A stretch of 64,000 nt of DNA from Virgibacillus sp. NKC19-3 (lineage in GTDB: Bacteria > Bacillota > Bacilli > Bacillales > Amphibacillaceae). Where the stretch lies: the NCBI RefSeq assembly GCF_019837165.1, contig NZ_JAGYHC010000001.1:3967358-4031357 (forward strand), in the 5' to 3' direction. A model generated the notes under the pieces. It worked only from the letters and a program-made list of their open reading frames with translations, did not search any database and was not told the DNA's origin. Both the position numbers and the translations under genes were made by a program. The first letter of the stretch is position 1; each line of letters starts with the position of its first letter. Of the stretch, positions 45,175 through 53,825 are shown piece after piece.

Positions 45175-45333
45175 ATTTTGTAATTAAGATGCAAAATATC
45201 CCGAGTGAGGAAGCTCCACCTGTAGCCGGCAAACATAACGCATGCAAAATGTCATTGATTTTTCAGGGCATGATACGCTTTTCTAATTGTTTTCCATTAT
45301 AATAAAAATAAACCGTACAGAAGGATGAGAAAA

Positions 45334-45822
45334 ATGATTTTTCTGCAAGCATTTCTCCATAGTATCAAATTGCCGCGTAAAAAGGCAATTTTCAAGCTTA
45401 ATCGAATCGGAATGGATATAACAATCATATACATGTTTATTCTATTATTGCTTGTCTCTATACCATCACTGATCGAGCAACTAACAGTAACGGAGGGGCA
45501 GAGTGCCGATCTAAATTTTATATTTATGCTTATTTATTTTTTTATGTTTTATTATCTTCCAATGACAATAATTGTTTTTCTCATGCTATCTCTGATTGCC
45601 TATATCGCAACAATCATAGCAAAAGGAATGCGACGCAAACTGCACTTCTCCATACTCTGGAAAATGAGCGCTTATACAACCACCATTCCGTTTATACTTT
45701 ACAGTGTGATTGCATTGCTTTTCCCTGTGAGTGACATGTTTTTACTGCTTTCGCTTATTTATACAATTGTATTGTTAATTATGATTATTTCTGTTTATCC
45801 AAAGCGAAAAGTTAAGGCTTAA
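45334..45822 (+). CDS. DUF1189-like membrane protein
   Basis: A 162-aa protein with four TM helices. The start FLQAFLHSIKLPRKKAIFKLNRIGM matches the DUF1189 opening (short amphipathic helix, P-K, then first TM), but the protein is shorter than usual DUF1189 members (about 250 aa) because the external loop is reduced. The ATG at 45334 with AGAAGGATG upstream is preferred to 45325. Function unknown. It runs against the direction of its neighbours. Confidence 0.65.
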   Translation: MIFLQAFLHSIKLPRKKAIFKLNRIGMDITIIYMFILLLLVSIPSLIEQLTVTEGQSADLNFIFMLIYFFMFYYLPMTIIVFLMLSLIAYIATIIAKGMRRKLHFSILWKMSAYTTTIPFILYSVIALLFPVSDMFLLLSLIYTIVLLIMIISVYPKRKVKA

Positions 45823-45970
45823 GCAGGGGGTTGGGAAAGATGAAATACCCCTGGTGAACATTCTCTTTCGTTACACCGCCTCCCGGTTCGTTTGGTATGG
45901 AGCAGCCCGCGATGCGGGTCCTGAAGAACTGCACCCCAGGCTCGAGCGTCTGGGGCGGAATCCAGATCGG

Positions 45971-46096
45971 TGAATGCCGATGCACCTGCCTTAAACGCCG
46001 AACGCGGACTCCTGAATGCCGATCCTTCAGCCATGAATGCCGAAGCCAGAGCACTGAAAGCTGAAGCAGCAGTCTTGAATGCCGAACCCCCAAACA
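45971..46096. repeat. Six 21-bp units with a conserved 11-mer
   Basis: Units start at 45971, 45992, 46013, 46034, 46055 and 46076. Each has T(G/A)AA(T/C/A)GC(C/T)GA(A/T) followed by 10 variable bases. The period is 7 codons, so both strands are open: minus reads SAFxxxx repeats (in a 92-codon frame 45819-46097), plus reads NAExxAL repeats. Neither frame has a convincing start with a ribosome binding site. The whole stretch 45835-46110 is GC-richer than its neighbours. Confidence 0.8.
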
Positions 46097-46123
46097 TCTG
46101 CCACCCTTTTTCAAATTTTTCCT

Positions 46124-46172
46124 AGCAAAAAACCCCTAAACCAGCCCTACAGCCAGATTTAGAGGTTTTAAC
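46124..46172 (-). terminator. Terminator of the rpsF-ssb-rpsR operon
   Basis: Reading leftward: AAAACCTCTAAA, a 22-nt interior with its own small stem, TTTAGGGGTTTTTTG. It starts 6 bases after rpsR. Confidence 0.8.
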
Positions 46173-46177
46173 TACGA

Positions 46178-46408
46178 TTACTCTGCTACAAATGGCAATA
46201 AAGCCATTGTACGAGCGCGTTTAATTGCTTTTGTAAGTTTACGTTGATATTTTGCAGATGTTCCTGTTACACGACGTGGAAGGATTTTCCCCCGCTCTGA
46301 GATGAAACGTCTTAGCAAATCAACATCTTTATAGTCGATGTGTGTAATACCGTTTGCTGTGAAATAACACACTTTTTTACGCTTTGCGCGTCCGCGACGA
46401 GCTGCCAT
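46178..46408 (-). CDS. rpsR: 30S ribosomal protein S18
   Basis: A 76-aa S18 protein: basic start [28 protein letters not shown] and the C-terminal [22 protein letters not shown]. It forms a heterodimer with S6 (rpsF) on the ribosome platform. Last gene of the rpsF-ssb-rpsR operon; GGAGGGTTATCA precedes the ATG. Confidence 0.97.
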   Translation of the reverse strand: MAARRGRAKRKKVCYFTANGITHIDYKDVDLLRRFISERGKILPRRVTGTSAKYQRKLTKAIKRARTMALLPFVAE

Positions 46409-46429
46409 TGATAACCCTCCTTTGGTTTC

Positions 46430-46912
46430 TTAGAATGGTAAATCATCGTCTGATATATCGATAGGCTCTCCATTATTTTTAAATGGATCCTCTTGATTTT
46501 GATTCTGATTTTGATTTTGCCATGGAGCTTGGTTTTGATTCTGATTTCTGTTTTGGAATCCTGATGTGTCTTGTCCTCTGTCTTGAGAGGTACCTTTTGA
46601 TTCTAAAAATTGAACACTGTCTGCAACAACTTCGGTTACGAAGACAGTTTTACCATCTTGTCCTTCAAATGTACGTGACTGAAGACGACCATCCACGCCA
46701 ATCATACTACCTTTTTTCATGTAGTTTGCTAGGTTTTCAGCTGGTCGGCGCCAAACCACACAGTTAAGAAAGTCCGCATCTCGATTTCCTTGTTGATTCG
46801 TAAATGGGCGATTAACGGCAATCGTAAAATTGGCTACTGCCACTCCGCTTGGTGTATAACGTAAATCAGGATCCTTCGTTAACCTGCCTACTAGTACGAC
46901 ACGATTTAACAT
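46430..46912 (-). CDS. ssb: Single-stranded DNA-binding protein
   Basis: A 160-aa SSB with an OB fold (about 1-106; [39 protein letters not shown]), an Asn/Gln-rich linker and the acidic tip DISDDDLPF that recruits partner proteins. The ATG at 46912 follows GGGAGTGG. Between rpsF and ssb a 156-bp repeat has been inserted, unlike the short gap usual in Bacillus. Confidence 0.97.
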   Translation of the reverse strand: MLNRVVLVGRLTKDPDLRYTPSGVAVANFTIAVNRPFTNQQGNRDADFLNCVVWRRPAENLANYMKKGSMIGVDGRLQSRTFEGQDGKTVFVTEVVADSVQFLESKGTSQDRGQDTSGFQNRNQNQNQAPWQNQNQNQNQEDPFKNNGEPIDISDDDLPF

Positions 46913-46926
46913 CAGAACCACTCCCT

Positions 46927-47082
46927 ATTAGGGGTTATTTAAAAAGTCCGGTAAAAATGACACATCGAATTTCTTTGTTGGCCTGTTTCTCCGCTACTCA
47001 TGTATCTAAATACATACATTCCGTTGCTCGAAACTACGCCGCCTCGAACTTCTCGGTCCTTTTTATCCTCCTTTTTAAACCC
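46927..47082. mobile_element. Non-coding dispersed element inserted between rpsF and ssb
   Basis: Starts TTAGGGGTTATTTAAAAAGT with CCGGTAAAAATGACACATCG and ends TTTTTATCCTCCTTTTTAAA. Inside is an ATGTATCTAAATACAT palindrome. From memory, closely similar 150-bp blocks recur in intergenic regions of Bacillus and Lysinibacillus. No ORF. It splits a conserved operon without an obvious terminator. Confidence 0.55.
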
Positions 47083-47088
47083 ATATTA

Positions 47089-47379
47089 TTATTGATCATC
47101 TTCTCGAATTGCCATATGACGAATAATATCATCAGAGAACTTCGCTTGACGATCAAATTCATTGATTGCCTCTACATCACTGCTGAAGTTAATGACTACA
47201 TAATATCCATCACGATAGTCTTGAATTTCATAAGCAAGGCGTCTCTTGCCTTTTTCATCAACTTTATCAATCTCCGCGCCATTATCGGTTAAAACCTTAT
47301 TGAAGCGCTCAATTAATGCTGTCTGAGCTTCCTCTTCAATGTCTGGGCGGATGATATACATGATTTCGTATTTTCTCAT
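47089..47379 (-). CDS. rpsF: 30S ribosomal protein S6
   Basis: A 96-aa S6 protein: [17 protein letters not shown], the [27 protein letters not shown] core and the basic end. The ATG at 47379 follows AAGGAGGTG; the longer frame to 47466 is upstream leader. It heads the rpsF-ssb-rpsR operon. Confidence 0.97.
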   Translation of the reverse strand: MRKYEIMYIIRPDIEEEAQTALIERFNKVLTDNGAEIDKVDEKGKRRLAYEIQDYRDGYYVVINFSSDVEAINEFDRQAKFSDDIIRHMAIREDDQ

Positions 47380-47445
47380 CCGGTACACCTCCTTTTGGTC
47401 TATGCGGCTCCACACGTTTGTCCAGCGCGTACGCTTCCCGATGGA
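47380..47445 (-). promoter_or_regulatory. Possible S6:S18 autoregulatory leader
   Basis: The rpsF leader contains GTGTGGAGCCGCATAGACC and AGGAGGTGTACCGG. Firmicute rpsF leaders often carry a stem with a CCG bulge bound by S6-S18. The match here is suggestive only. Confidence 0.3.
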
Positions 47446-47615
47446 GCAAGGAGTAATCAATTGCATTACTCACAATACTGTATTATACCAAATGTTTTTT
47501 AAAATAACAAGCCTTCGAGAGATCCTGATTTTACGTTAACATGGCCAAGTTCCAACGTATAGAATGTAGATGTACCAATCCATACGCCGGTAAACAGGCA
47601 CTTTTTGCTTTTGAC

Positions 47616-48716
47616 TTATACATTAAACCGAAAATGAATGACATCGCCATCTTGGACGATATATTCCTTGCCTTCCAAGCGAGCCTTCCCGTTTTCACGG
47701 GCTTTATTCATGGATCCTGCCTTCATTAAATCATCGTAAGAAACAGTTTCTGCACGAATAAAGCCTCTTTCAAAATCGGTATGGATGATTCCTGCTGCTT
47801 GTGGTGCCTTAATTCCTTTGCGGAATGTCCACGCGCGTACTTCCTGTTCTCCTGCTGTGAAATATGTAGCCAAACCCAGCAATTGATAAGAAGCTTTGAT
47901 CAGTTGATCCAGACCGGATTCAGCAATTCCCAGCTCATCCAAATACATCTCTTTTTCTTCCTGCTCAAGCTCCGCAATTTCCGCTTCGATTTTCGCACAG
48001 ACAACGATTACCTCTGCGCCTTCTTTCGCAGCGTATTCTTTTACCTTTTGCACATTTTCATTCGCGTCCGGATCTGCAACCTCATCCTCATTCACATTTG
48101 CCACATACAGTGTTGGCTTGCTTGTTAATAAATGAAGTCCTTTTACAATCTTCCATTGATCTTCTGTGAAATCCACTGATCGTACGGATCTTTCCTCTTC
48201 CAGTGCAGCTTTAAGCATTGAAAGAACATCATATTCCGCTAAAGCCTCTTTATCCTTTTGCCTGGCCATTTTTTCTACCCGCTGAAAGCGCTTGTTAACT
48301 GTTTCCAAGTCCGCTAAAATCAACTCCAAGTTAATGATTTCAATATCCTCAATTGGGTTAATTTTACCGGATACGTGTGTAATATCATCGTCCTGGAAAC
48401 AACGCACCACTTGGCAAATCGCATCAACTTGGCGAATATGGGAAAGAAATTGGTTCCCCAGTCCTTCTCCCTTGCTTGCACCTTCTACAATACCTGCAAT
48501 ATCTGTAAATTCAAAAGCGGTTGGTATTGTTTTTTTGGGTTGTACTAATGCTGTTAATTTATTTAAGCGATCGTCGGGAACTTCTACGATACCAACATTG
48601 GGATCAATCGTAGCAAACGGATAGTTTGCTGCTTCTACTCCAGCTTGTGTGATGGCATTGAAAAGTGTAGATTTTCCTACATTCGGAAGTCCGACAATTC
48701 CTGCTGTCAAAGACAT
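47616..48716 (-). CDS. ychF: Ribosome-binding ATPase YchF (YyaF)
   Basis: A 366-aa Obg-family P-loop protein: G1 GLPNVGKSTLFNAIT, G3 DIAGIVEGASKGEGLGN, a coiled-coil insertion (about 130-200; many Glu/Lys) and a C-terminal TGS domain ending DVIHFRFNV. YchF binds ATP rather than GTP and associates with ribosomes; it influences oxidative stress responses. In B. subtilis it lies upstream of rpsF, as here. Confidence 0.97.
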   Translation of the reverse strand: MSLTAGIVGLPNVGKSTLFNAITQAGVEAANYPFATIDPNVGIVEVPDDRLNKLTALVQPKKTIPTAFEFTDIAGIVEGASKGEGLGNQFLSHIRQVDAICQVVRCFQDDDITHVSGKINPIEDIEIINLELILADLETVNKRFQRVEKMARQKDKEALAEYDVLSMLKAALEEERSVRSVDFTEDQWKIVKGLHLLTSKPTLYVANVNEDEVADPDANENVQKVKEYAAKEGAEVIVVCAKIEAEIAELEQEEKEMYLDELGIAESGLDQLIKASYQLLGLATYFTAGEQEVRAWTFRKGIKAPQAAGIIHTDFERGFIRAETVSYDDLMKAGSMNKARENGKARLEGKEYIVQDGDVIHFRFNV

Positions 48717-48919
48717 TCAACTTTCACTCCTTAAGGATTTCATTCATATGAACGCGTCAATTACTCTAATTATAGATTCAAGAAAAGGAAAACTCAAGTT
48801 TGTAAAAGACAAAAATAGGCAACCGAAGTATGCCTATTTTCGTCTTTTACCCTATTATTTTTACATTTTCTATCTCTTACTGCATCTATAATACTACTTT
48901 GATGATAATATAGTCAATT

Positions 48920-49123
48920 TTAACTATTTTTTTCCGACTTTTCCAGTACTTTTTTCATTTTCTTTGTAAATTCCCGACGCGGGATCATGACACTGTGATC
49001 GCAGCCTTGGCATTTAATTCGTATATCCATGCCCATTCGGATTATTTTCCAGCGATTTTCTCCGCAAGGATGTGGCTTTTTCATTTGCACGACATCATTC
49101 AACCCAAATTGTTTATCCACCAT
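48920..49123 (-). CDS. yyzM: DUF951-family protein (YyzM)
   Basis: A 67-aa protein with the DUF951 pattern: LNDVVQMKKPHPCG, W-KIIRMGMDIRIKC-GC and MIPRREFTKKMKKV. Three cysteines could bind zinc or nucleic acid (inference). The ATG at 49123 follows GGAGAAGG. It lies between ychF and mscS, as in B. subtilis, where yyzM accompanies yyaF. Confidence 0.88.
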   Translation of the reverse strand: MVDKQFGLNDVVQMKKPHPCGENRWKIIRMGMDIRIKCQGCDHSVMIPRREFTKKMKKVLEKSEKNS

Positions 49124-49161
49124 TTGGCCTTCTCCTTTTTTCATCCTATTATACCTGTCGT

Positions 49162-50076
49162 TTACTGTTCACGCTCTCTTTTTTGCTCTTCTAATACTTC
49201 TCTGTCTCCATCATTACCGCGATCATACATCACAACGCGAGGAGCTGGAATTTCAATACCTGCTTTATATAATTGATCCTGCATTTCTCTACGAATATTT
49301 CGTTCGCCAGCCCACTGGGAGCCTGGTAATGTCTCTGCAATAACACGAATAACAAAGTGGGATACTTCCAGATTCTGTACACCAATAATCTCCGGAGTCC
49401 CTACAATAAACTCATATTTTTCAGGTAATGTCGCTGCAACCTCATTAATAATTCGTTCCGCATCATCAACATTGCTTTCATAGGGAATATTGATATCCAC
49501 GAGCGATAAGCCATTACGAAGCGAATAATTGGTGACTTGCGTAATGTTTCCATTTGGCAACACATTCATTTCACCCGTCCAGCTTAAAACCTTCGTTGTA
49601 CGGAGCCCGATTTCTTCTACAGTTCCTTCAATTTCGGATACTGCTACATAATCACCAACGGAAAATTGATCTTCAAAGATAATAAAGAACCCGGAAATAA
49701 TATCACGTACTAAATTCTGTGCCCCGAAACCAATGGCAAGCCCGGCTACGCCTGCACCAGCTAAGAGTGCTCCAATGTTAAAGCCTAATACATTGTCGAG
49801 AATCATAATAAAGGCGATAAAATACACAACATAAGAGACAACACTTTTCGTTAATTTATTCAACGTGTTTTCCCTTCGTTCCGTCATCCGACCCTTTCCG
49901 CCTTTTTCCCCTTTGTTAAAGAGCCGATTCGCAAGTCTTCTTGTAACTCTTACAATGATAACTGCCAAAATTAAAATAATAATTATCTTTAAAATACCAG
50001 TCCCTATGGTTAGCCAAAGTTCCGGACCAGTTAGATACTCCCACAGTTCTGCTAATTGATTATTGATTGTATCCAT
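49162..50076 (-). CDS. mscS: Small-conductance mechanosensitive channel, MscS family
   Basis: A 304-aa channel. Three N-terminal TM helices (about 20-45, 75-97 and 100-125), with the pore helix GALLAGAGVAGLAIGFGAQNLVRD. The cytosolic vestibule domain follows (FSVGDYVAVSEIEGTVEEIGLRTTKV) with an acidic and basic tail. It opens under membrane tension to release solutes on osmotic downshock. GGAGGTTGC before ATG 50076 sets the start. B. subtilis carries its homologue at the same place (yyaE/ykuT type). Confidence 0.93.
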   Translation of the reverse strand: MDTINNQLAELWEYLTGPELWLTIGTGILKIIIILILAVIIVRVTRRLANRLFNKGEKGGKGRMTERRENTLNKLTKSVVSYVVYFIAFIMILDNVLGFNIGALLAGAGVAGLAIGFGAQNLVRDIISGFFIIFEDQFSVGDYVAVSEIEGTVEEIGLRTTKVLSWTGEMNVLPNGNITQVTNYSLRNGLSLVDINIPYESNVDDAERIINEVAATLPEKYEFIVGTPEIIGVQNLEVSHFVIRVIAETLPGSQWAGERNIRREMQDQLYKAGIEIPAPRVVMYDRGNDGDREVLEEQKREREQ

Positions 50077-50089
50077 ATGCAACCTCCAT

Positions 50090-51118
50090 TTAATTACTGT
50101 GTTTATTTTCCATTTTATTCCAAATTGGATATAACAACAATCTAGTCAATACATATAAATTTAATATCCCATAGACCGGGTATATGTATGTGATTAATGT
50201 AGAAAAGCCTAATTGCGTTAATGGGATCATTGTAGCTAAAGTGACAATGACAATCAAGCCTAAAGGTTTCTTGAAATAGTCTTTTATTCTAGTTACAATT
50301 CCGAGTACCCCAGCTGCTGCCGTTGTGAAAATAGCGAACCAAAGTAAAATACTCATCAATATAAGTATTTCAAATGGATAATGGTTTAGTATCGCAAACA
50401 ACGGTATTTCATATAACAGCAATTCATCGGCAATTTGGATTAAGCTATTATTGTAAATGTAGGAAATAACGCCGAGTAAGAGTCCACTACCTACACATGC
50501 TATCCATATCTCTTTTTTGGAACTGATCTTATTACCGATTGCCCCGAGCACCGCTATTAATGGTAGAATATTTAATGCCGTAAACGGAAATGCTGCAGTC
50601 CAATTCCGCTGTTCTTGCCAATGAGAAAACAATGCCAACTCCTGATCAACAGTAAATAGTAAGAGAATTAACAAAAGTCCGCCAAGTAAAAGTGGTAAAA
50701 TAACTTGATTCATGGTCAATAGACCATTGATATCCCTCAAGAATAAAATAATCAATGCCATAACCATAATACCTATACCCAACCAATTGGGTACGTTAAA
50801 CGCCTGCCCTGTTGCTCCACTCCCAGCAATCATCACAACCGTAGTTGTAAACAAATATAAAAAAATCATAACGTCGTAAAATCCGGTTAATTTTCCACCT
50901 ACAATGTCGCGTAACACTGGTAGATATTGTGTTGATTTTCGCTCATAACTAACCTTTAAGATCACACCACATGATACCGAGAAAAAGATGGCAAATAGTA
51001 GAATGGCCAGTCCACTTTCATGGCCAAAAAATTGCCACAACTCTCTTCCGGAGGCATAACCTGCTCCAATTGTTGTGCCTATAATTAAAAACATCCATTT
51101 CAGACCTGCACTCCACAT
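50090..51118 (-). CDS. YkvI-family membrane protein
   Basis: A 342-aa protein with about ten TM helices and the YkvI opening FLIIGTTIGAGYASGRELWQFF, which resembles the unwound substrate helix of LeuT/APC-fold carriers. It is probably a secondary transporter with unknown substrate. It ends 13 bases before mscS and may be co-transcribed. GGAGGAAACGGG precedes the ATG. It is divergent from yyaC. Confidence 0.82.
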   Translation of the reverse strand: MWSAGLKWMFLIIGTTIGAGYASGRELWQFFGHESGLAILLFAIFFSVSCGVILKVSYERKSTQYLPVLRDIVGGKLTGFYDVMIFLYLFTTTVVMIAGSGATGQAFNVPNWLGIGIMVMALIILFLRDINGLLTMNQVILPLLLGGLLLILLLFTVDQELALFSHWQEQRNWTAAFPFTALNILPLIAVLGAIGNKISSKKEIWIACVGSGLLLGVISYIYNNSLIQIADELLLYEIPLFAILNHYPFEILILMSILLWFAIFTTAAAGVLGIVTRIKDYFKKPLGLIVIVTLATMIPLTQLGFSTLITYIYPVYGILNLYVLTRLLLYPIWNKMENKHSN

Positions 51119-51206
51119 CCCGTTTCCTCCAATATTTTTCAGAATCGATGTATAGAACGATGAAAATATCCGTATACTATACCAATATGATTGTGGAGGT
51201 TAAGCT

Positions 51207-51830
51207 ATGAATCTTAAAAACCGTTTTAGACCGAAAAATGAGACGATGCGCATGTTACATAACGATCCCGAATTACTCCCAACAATGGGTAAAAAAATAT
51301 TTTCTTGGCTTCCTCCATTGCCGTATGAATATATTGTTGTCTGTATTGGGACAGATCGCTCTACGGGAGATGCGCTTGGACCATTAACAGGAACAACCTT
51401 CACTGCTATGGAACCGAGGCATATGATCGTTTACGGAACCTTACATAAACCTGTTCACGCAACAAATTTAGAAACGTACATCAAACAGATTAAGGTGAAT
51501 CACCAAAATCCTTATATCATTGCAATTGATGCTTGTCTGGGAAAGAGTCATTCTGTGGGACAGATTATTATGAGGACAGGACCGGTAAAACCAGGCGCAG
51601 CTCTAAACAAACCACTCCCAGCAATTGGCGATATGCATATCACTGGCGTAGTCAATATCAGTGGGTTTATGGAACAAGCCATCTTACAAAATACTAGACT
51701 TTCCATCGTTACTGACATGGCACATAAAATAGCAAATTTATTACATGTCATTGATGTTCAACTAACAACGATTCATTCGCAGCCTACATTTATCAAGCAG
51801 CAGCGAAAAGCTAACACTATCGAAACATAG
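51207..51830 (+). CDS. yyaC: Spore protease-like protein YyaC
   Basis: A 207-aa protein related to GPR-type spore proteases: CIGTDRSTGDALGPLTGT, VYGTLHKPVHATNLETY, IAIDACLG and GDMHITGVVNISGFMEQAILQNTRL. B. subtilis yyaC is transcribed from SigF in the forespore. Here it also sits near parB, on the opposite strand to most genes. GGAGG precedes the ATG. Confidence 0.92.
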   Translation: MNLKNRFRPKNETMRMLHNDPELLPTMGKKIFSWLPPLPYEYIVVCIGTDRSTGDALGPLTGTTFTAMEPRHMIVYGTLHKPVHATNLETYIKQIKVNHQNPYIIAIDACLGKSHSVGQIIMRTGPVKPGAALNKPLPAIGDMHITGVVNISGFMEQAILQNTRLSIVTDMAHKIANLLHVIDVQLTTIHSQPTFIKQQRKANTIET

Positions 51831-51934
51831 TACCCCCCTTTTCTGTATTCGTTGTTTTCGAAAGGTTATTGTTTCTAAGCACAAGGGATATAAAGTGCGA
51901 CGTAATTACTATTTGCTGTTACTACTATAATTGC

Positions 51935-52060
51935 CGCCCCTGATCGCGCCGGGCGGATGCGCATCCTTAGGGCACGGCTTCAGCCTCCCCGCGGAAGGTC
52001 ACAGCTGCTTAGGTCTAGACACGTGCTGGGACTGCGCGTAAATGCTGGTTCCATCGAGTA
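51935..52060. repeat. GC-rich repeat fragment
   Basis: GCGCCGGGCGGATGCGCATC, then GGCACGGCTTCAGCCTCCCC and GCGGAAGG: much richer in G+C than its surroundings. It resembles, in reverse, part of the CCCACGGAAAGCG repeat at 24127-24345. The remaining gap (51831-52201) contains only the terminator below. Confidence 0.4.
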
Positions 52061-52143
52061 CATTTGTTCCCACAGGAATTGCACATTATGTCGCAATAAT
52101 TGCGAAGATGTAATTCTGATGAATAGGAATCCCATAGGATAAA

Positions 52144-52181
52144 AAAACAACGAACGTTATTTAGCATTCGTTGCTTTTGTG
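52144..52181. terminator. Terminator hairpin downstream of the channel-like gene
   Basis: AAAACAACGAA, 12-nt loop, TTCGTTGCTTTT; T-runs on both strands, so it can end yyaC-side and channel-side transcripts. Confidence 0.7.
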
Positions 52182-52201
52182 TATGGTTCATTTTAATAAT
52201 G

Positions 52202-52885
52202 TTAGGTCTCGCGCGATAAAGATTTTCGACCCTTTTTTCTCTTAAAATGCTTTTCTACTTTATTAAACGCCCATTGTAATGCTAATCCCTGAATGACAAC
52301 CCCTATAATAGTGGTTGCTGTTAGTATCCATATTGATGTGGTATTTTCAATGACAAAGATTTGATGACCAAAGAATAACAAGTGACCACATACAACAAAT
52401 AATGCATTCATATAGGTAGAGACAGAGTCTTCCAAATTCCAAATAACTACAGATGCAACCAACAATAGCACAAGAAAAATAGATCCCACTTTTACCACAG
52501 ATTTATACGTGAGCTTTTCTATATATGGAGTCACGTAATATTTTACAATCGTCTTAATTCGAAATAAATAAAACACCCGTACAATTCTAGCCACCTGAAA
52601 GAACTGATCTAACGGTATGATAGCCAAAAGCATAAATGGATTTTCCTTTATAAACATCCACTTTTCCTTCGCCAAGAGGAATCGAATGGAATAATCAGCA
52701 AAAAACACGATCCAAACAATAAAGTTAACCGTTGAATGATACGTATCTTCTGTCCATATTGTAATGATTGTAAACATAACAAGGAGAATCATCATCCCCT
52801 CATATACCATTTTCATCAACCGTTGCATCATGTATCTCCTCATTTTAAGAAGCTTATCCCAAATCACACGATCTGCAGACCTCAT
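52202..52885 (-). CDS. Ion-channel-like membrane protein without a clear selectivity filter
   Basis: A 227-aa protein with a voltage-sensor-like layout: TM segments at about 27-47, 52-72, 82-100, 130-152 and 185-210, with basic residues ARIVRVFYLFRIK in the S4 position. The pore-loop region between the last two helices reads VVCGHLLFFGHQ instead of the TVGYG of potassium channels. It belongs near the ion-transport superfamily. Start codon uncertain (52885 or an internal ATG). The basic C-tail is cytosolic. Confidence 0.65.
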   Translation of the reverse strand: MRSADRVIWDKLLKMRRYMMQRLMKMVYEGMMILLVMFTIITIWTEDTYHSTVNFIVWIVFFADYSIRFLLAKEKWMFIKENPFMLLAIIPLDQFFQVARIVRVFYLFRIKTIVKYYVTPYIEKLTYKSVVKVGSIFLVLLLVASVVIWNLEDSVSTYMNALFVVCGHLLFFGHQIFVIENTTSIWILTATTIIGVVIQGLALQWAFNKVEKHFKRKKGRKSLSRET

Positions 52886-52893
52886 AGAAAGTG

Positions 52894-53598
52894 TTAGAAC
52901 AATTGATAGATAAAATAGACTACAGCGACCGTCACAATAGATGGTAACAGATTCCCAATACGAATTTGTGTGATTTTTAATAGATTAAGTCCGATCGCTA
53001 GAATCAAAAGACCGCCCACTGCAGTAAGTTCTACAATCAATCCATTTAAAAAGGTCTCTGGTATCCATTGATTTATGTAGGTTGCAAGTAATGCAATTAT
53101 TCCTTGATAAAGTACAACTGGAACCACAGAAAGGATAACACCAAAACCTAATGTAGTTGTTAACACAAGTGCAACAAATCCATCCATAATCCCCTTGGTT
53201 ATTAATATTTCATGATCTCCTCGAAGGCCACTATCCAGCGCCCCTATTACTGCCATTGCGCCAATAACGAATATTAATGATGCTGTCACAAATCCCTGTG
53301 CTACACTGAAATCACTTTTCGTTGTTGTGAATTTGCTACCTATCCATGCTCCGAGTCGGTTAAGTCCTTCCTCTAACCGTAATAACTCACCAAGAATTCC
53401 ACCAGTAAGCAGGCTTAACAAGACAACAATAATCTCATCTGTTTCAAAGGCCATTTGTAATCCGATAAACAGTACAGCTAGTCCAATTCCATGCATGACT
53501 GTTTCCTTAAATCTTTCTGGAATTTTTGTAAAAAATAAGCCGAGTAAACTCCCGACAATAATTAATGCGCCATTCACTAAAGTCCCGAATAAAACCAT
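52894..53598 (-). CDS. DUF554-family membrane protein
   Basis: A 234-aa protein with six to seven TM helices, beginning VLFGTLVNGALIIVGSLLGL and containing GIGLAVLFIGLQMA and FVTASLIFVIGAMAVIGALDSGLRGD, typical of DUF554 (YdfK/YqgA-like). Function unknown. The ATG at 53598 follows GGGAGAGGG. The longer frame to 53679 runs through the parS site and is upstream DNA. Confidence 0.88.
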   Translation of the reverse strand: MVLFGTLVNGALIIVGSLLGLFFTKIPERFKETVMHGIGLAVLFIGLQMAFETDEIIVVLLSLLTGGILGELLRLEEGLNRLGAWIGSKFTTTKSDFSVAQGFVTASLIFVIGAMAVIGALDSGLRGDHEILITKGIMDGFVALVLTTTLGFGVILSVVPVVLYQGIIALLATYINQWIPETFLNGLIVELTAVGGLLILAIGLNLLKITQIRIGNLLPSIVTVAVVYFIYQLF

Positions 53599-53662
53599 TG
53601 ATCCCTCTCCCATTGTCGAGTAATTTATGTCATTTGCTTTATAGGCATTAGATTTATTGAAT

Positions 53663-53678
53663 TGTTTCACGTGGAACA
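53663..53678. promoter_or_regulatory. parS centromere site
   Basis: TGTTTCACGTGGAACA; on the minus strand TGTTCCACGTGAAACA, the consensus Bacillus parS for ParB/Spo0J loading. It lies 148 bp from the parB stop codon. Confidence 0.92.
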
Positions 53679-53783
53679 ATTTATACGGAGTTCATTCATT
53701 ATCAGAAGGTTTGGATCTTGTTTGAATCCCTTGGAATGCAATCTTTTACGATATAATTCAAAACCCGCATTTATGTAGATAAG

Positions 53784-53813
53784 AAAGACCAACGCAACAT
53801 CTGCGTTAGTCTT
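53784..53813 (-). terminator. Terminator of parA-parB
   Basis: Minus strand AAGACTAACGCA, GATGT loop, TGCGTTGGTCTTT; 12-bp stem just after the parB stop. Confidence 0.85.
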
Positions 53814-53825
53814 CCATTAATCCGT

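Noticed and set aside
45819..46097. Protein-coding gene with SAF repeats on the minus strand
   Set aside because: The frame is open only because the 21-bp repeat preserves it; no ribosome binding site fits the ATG, and the other strand is equally open. Listed as a repeat instead.
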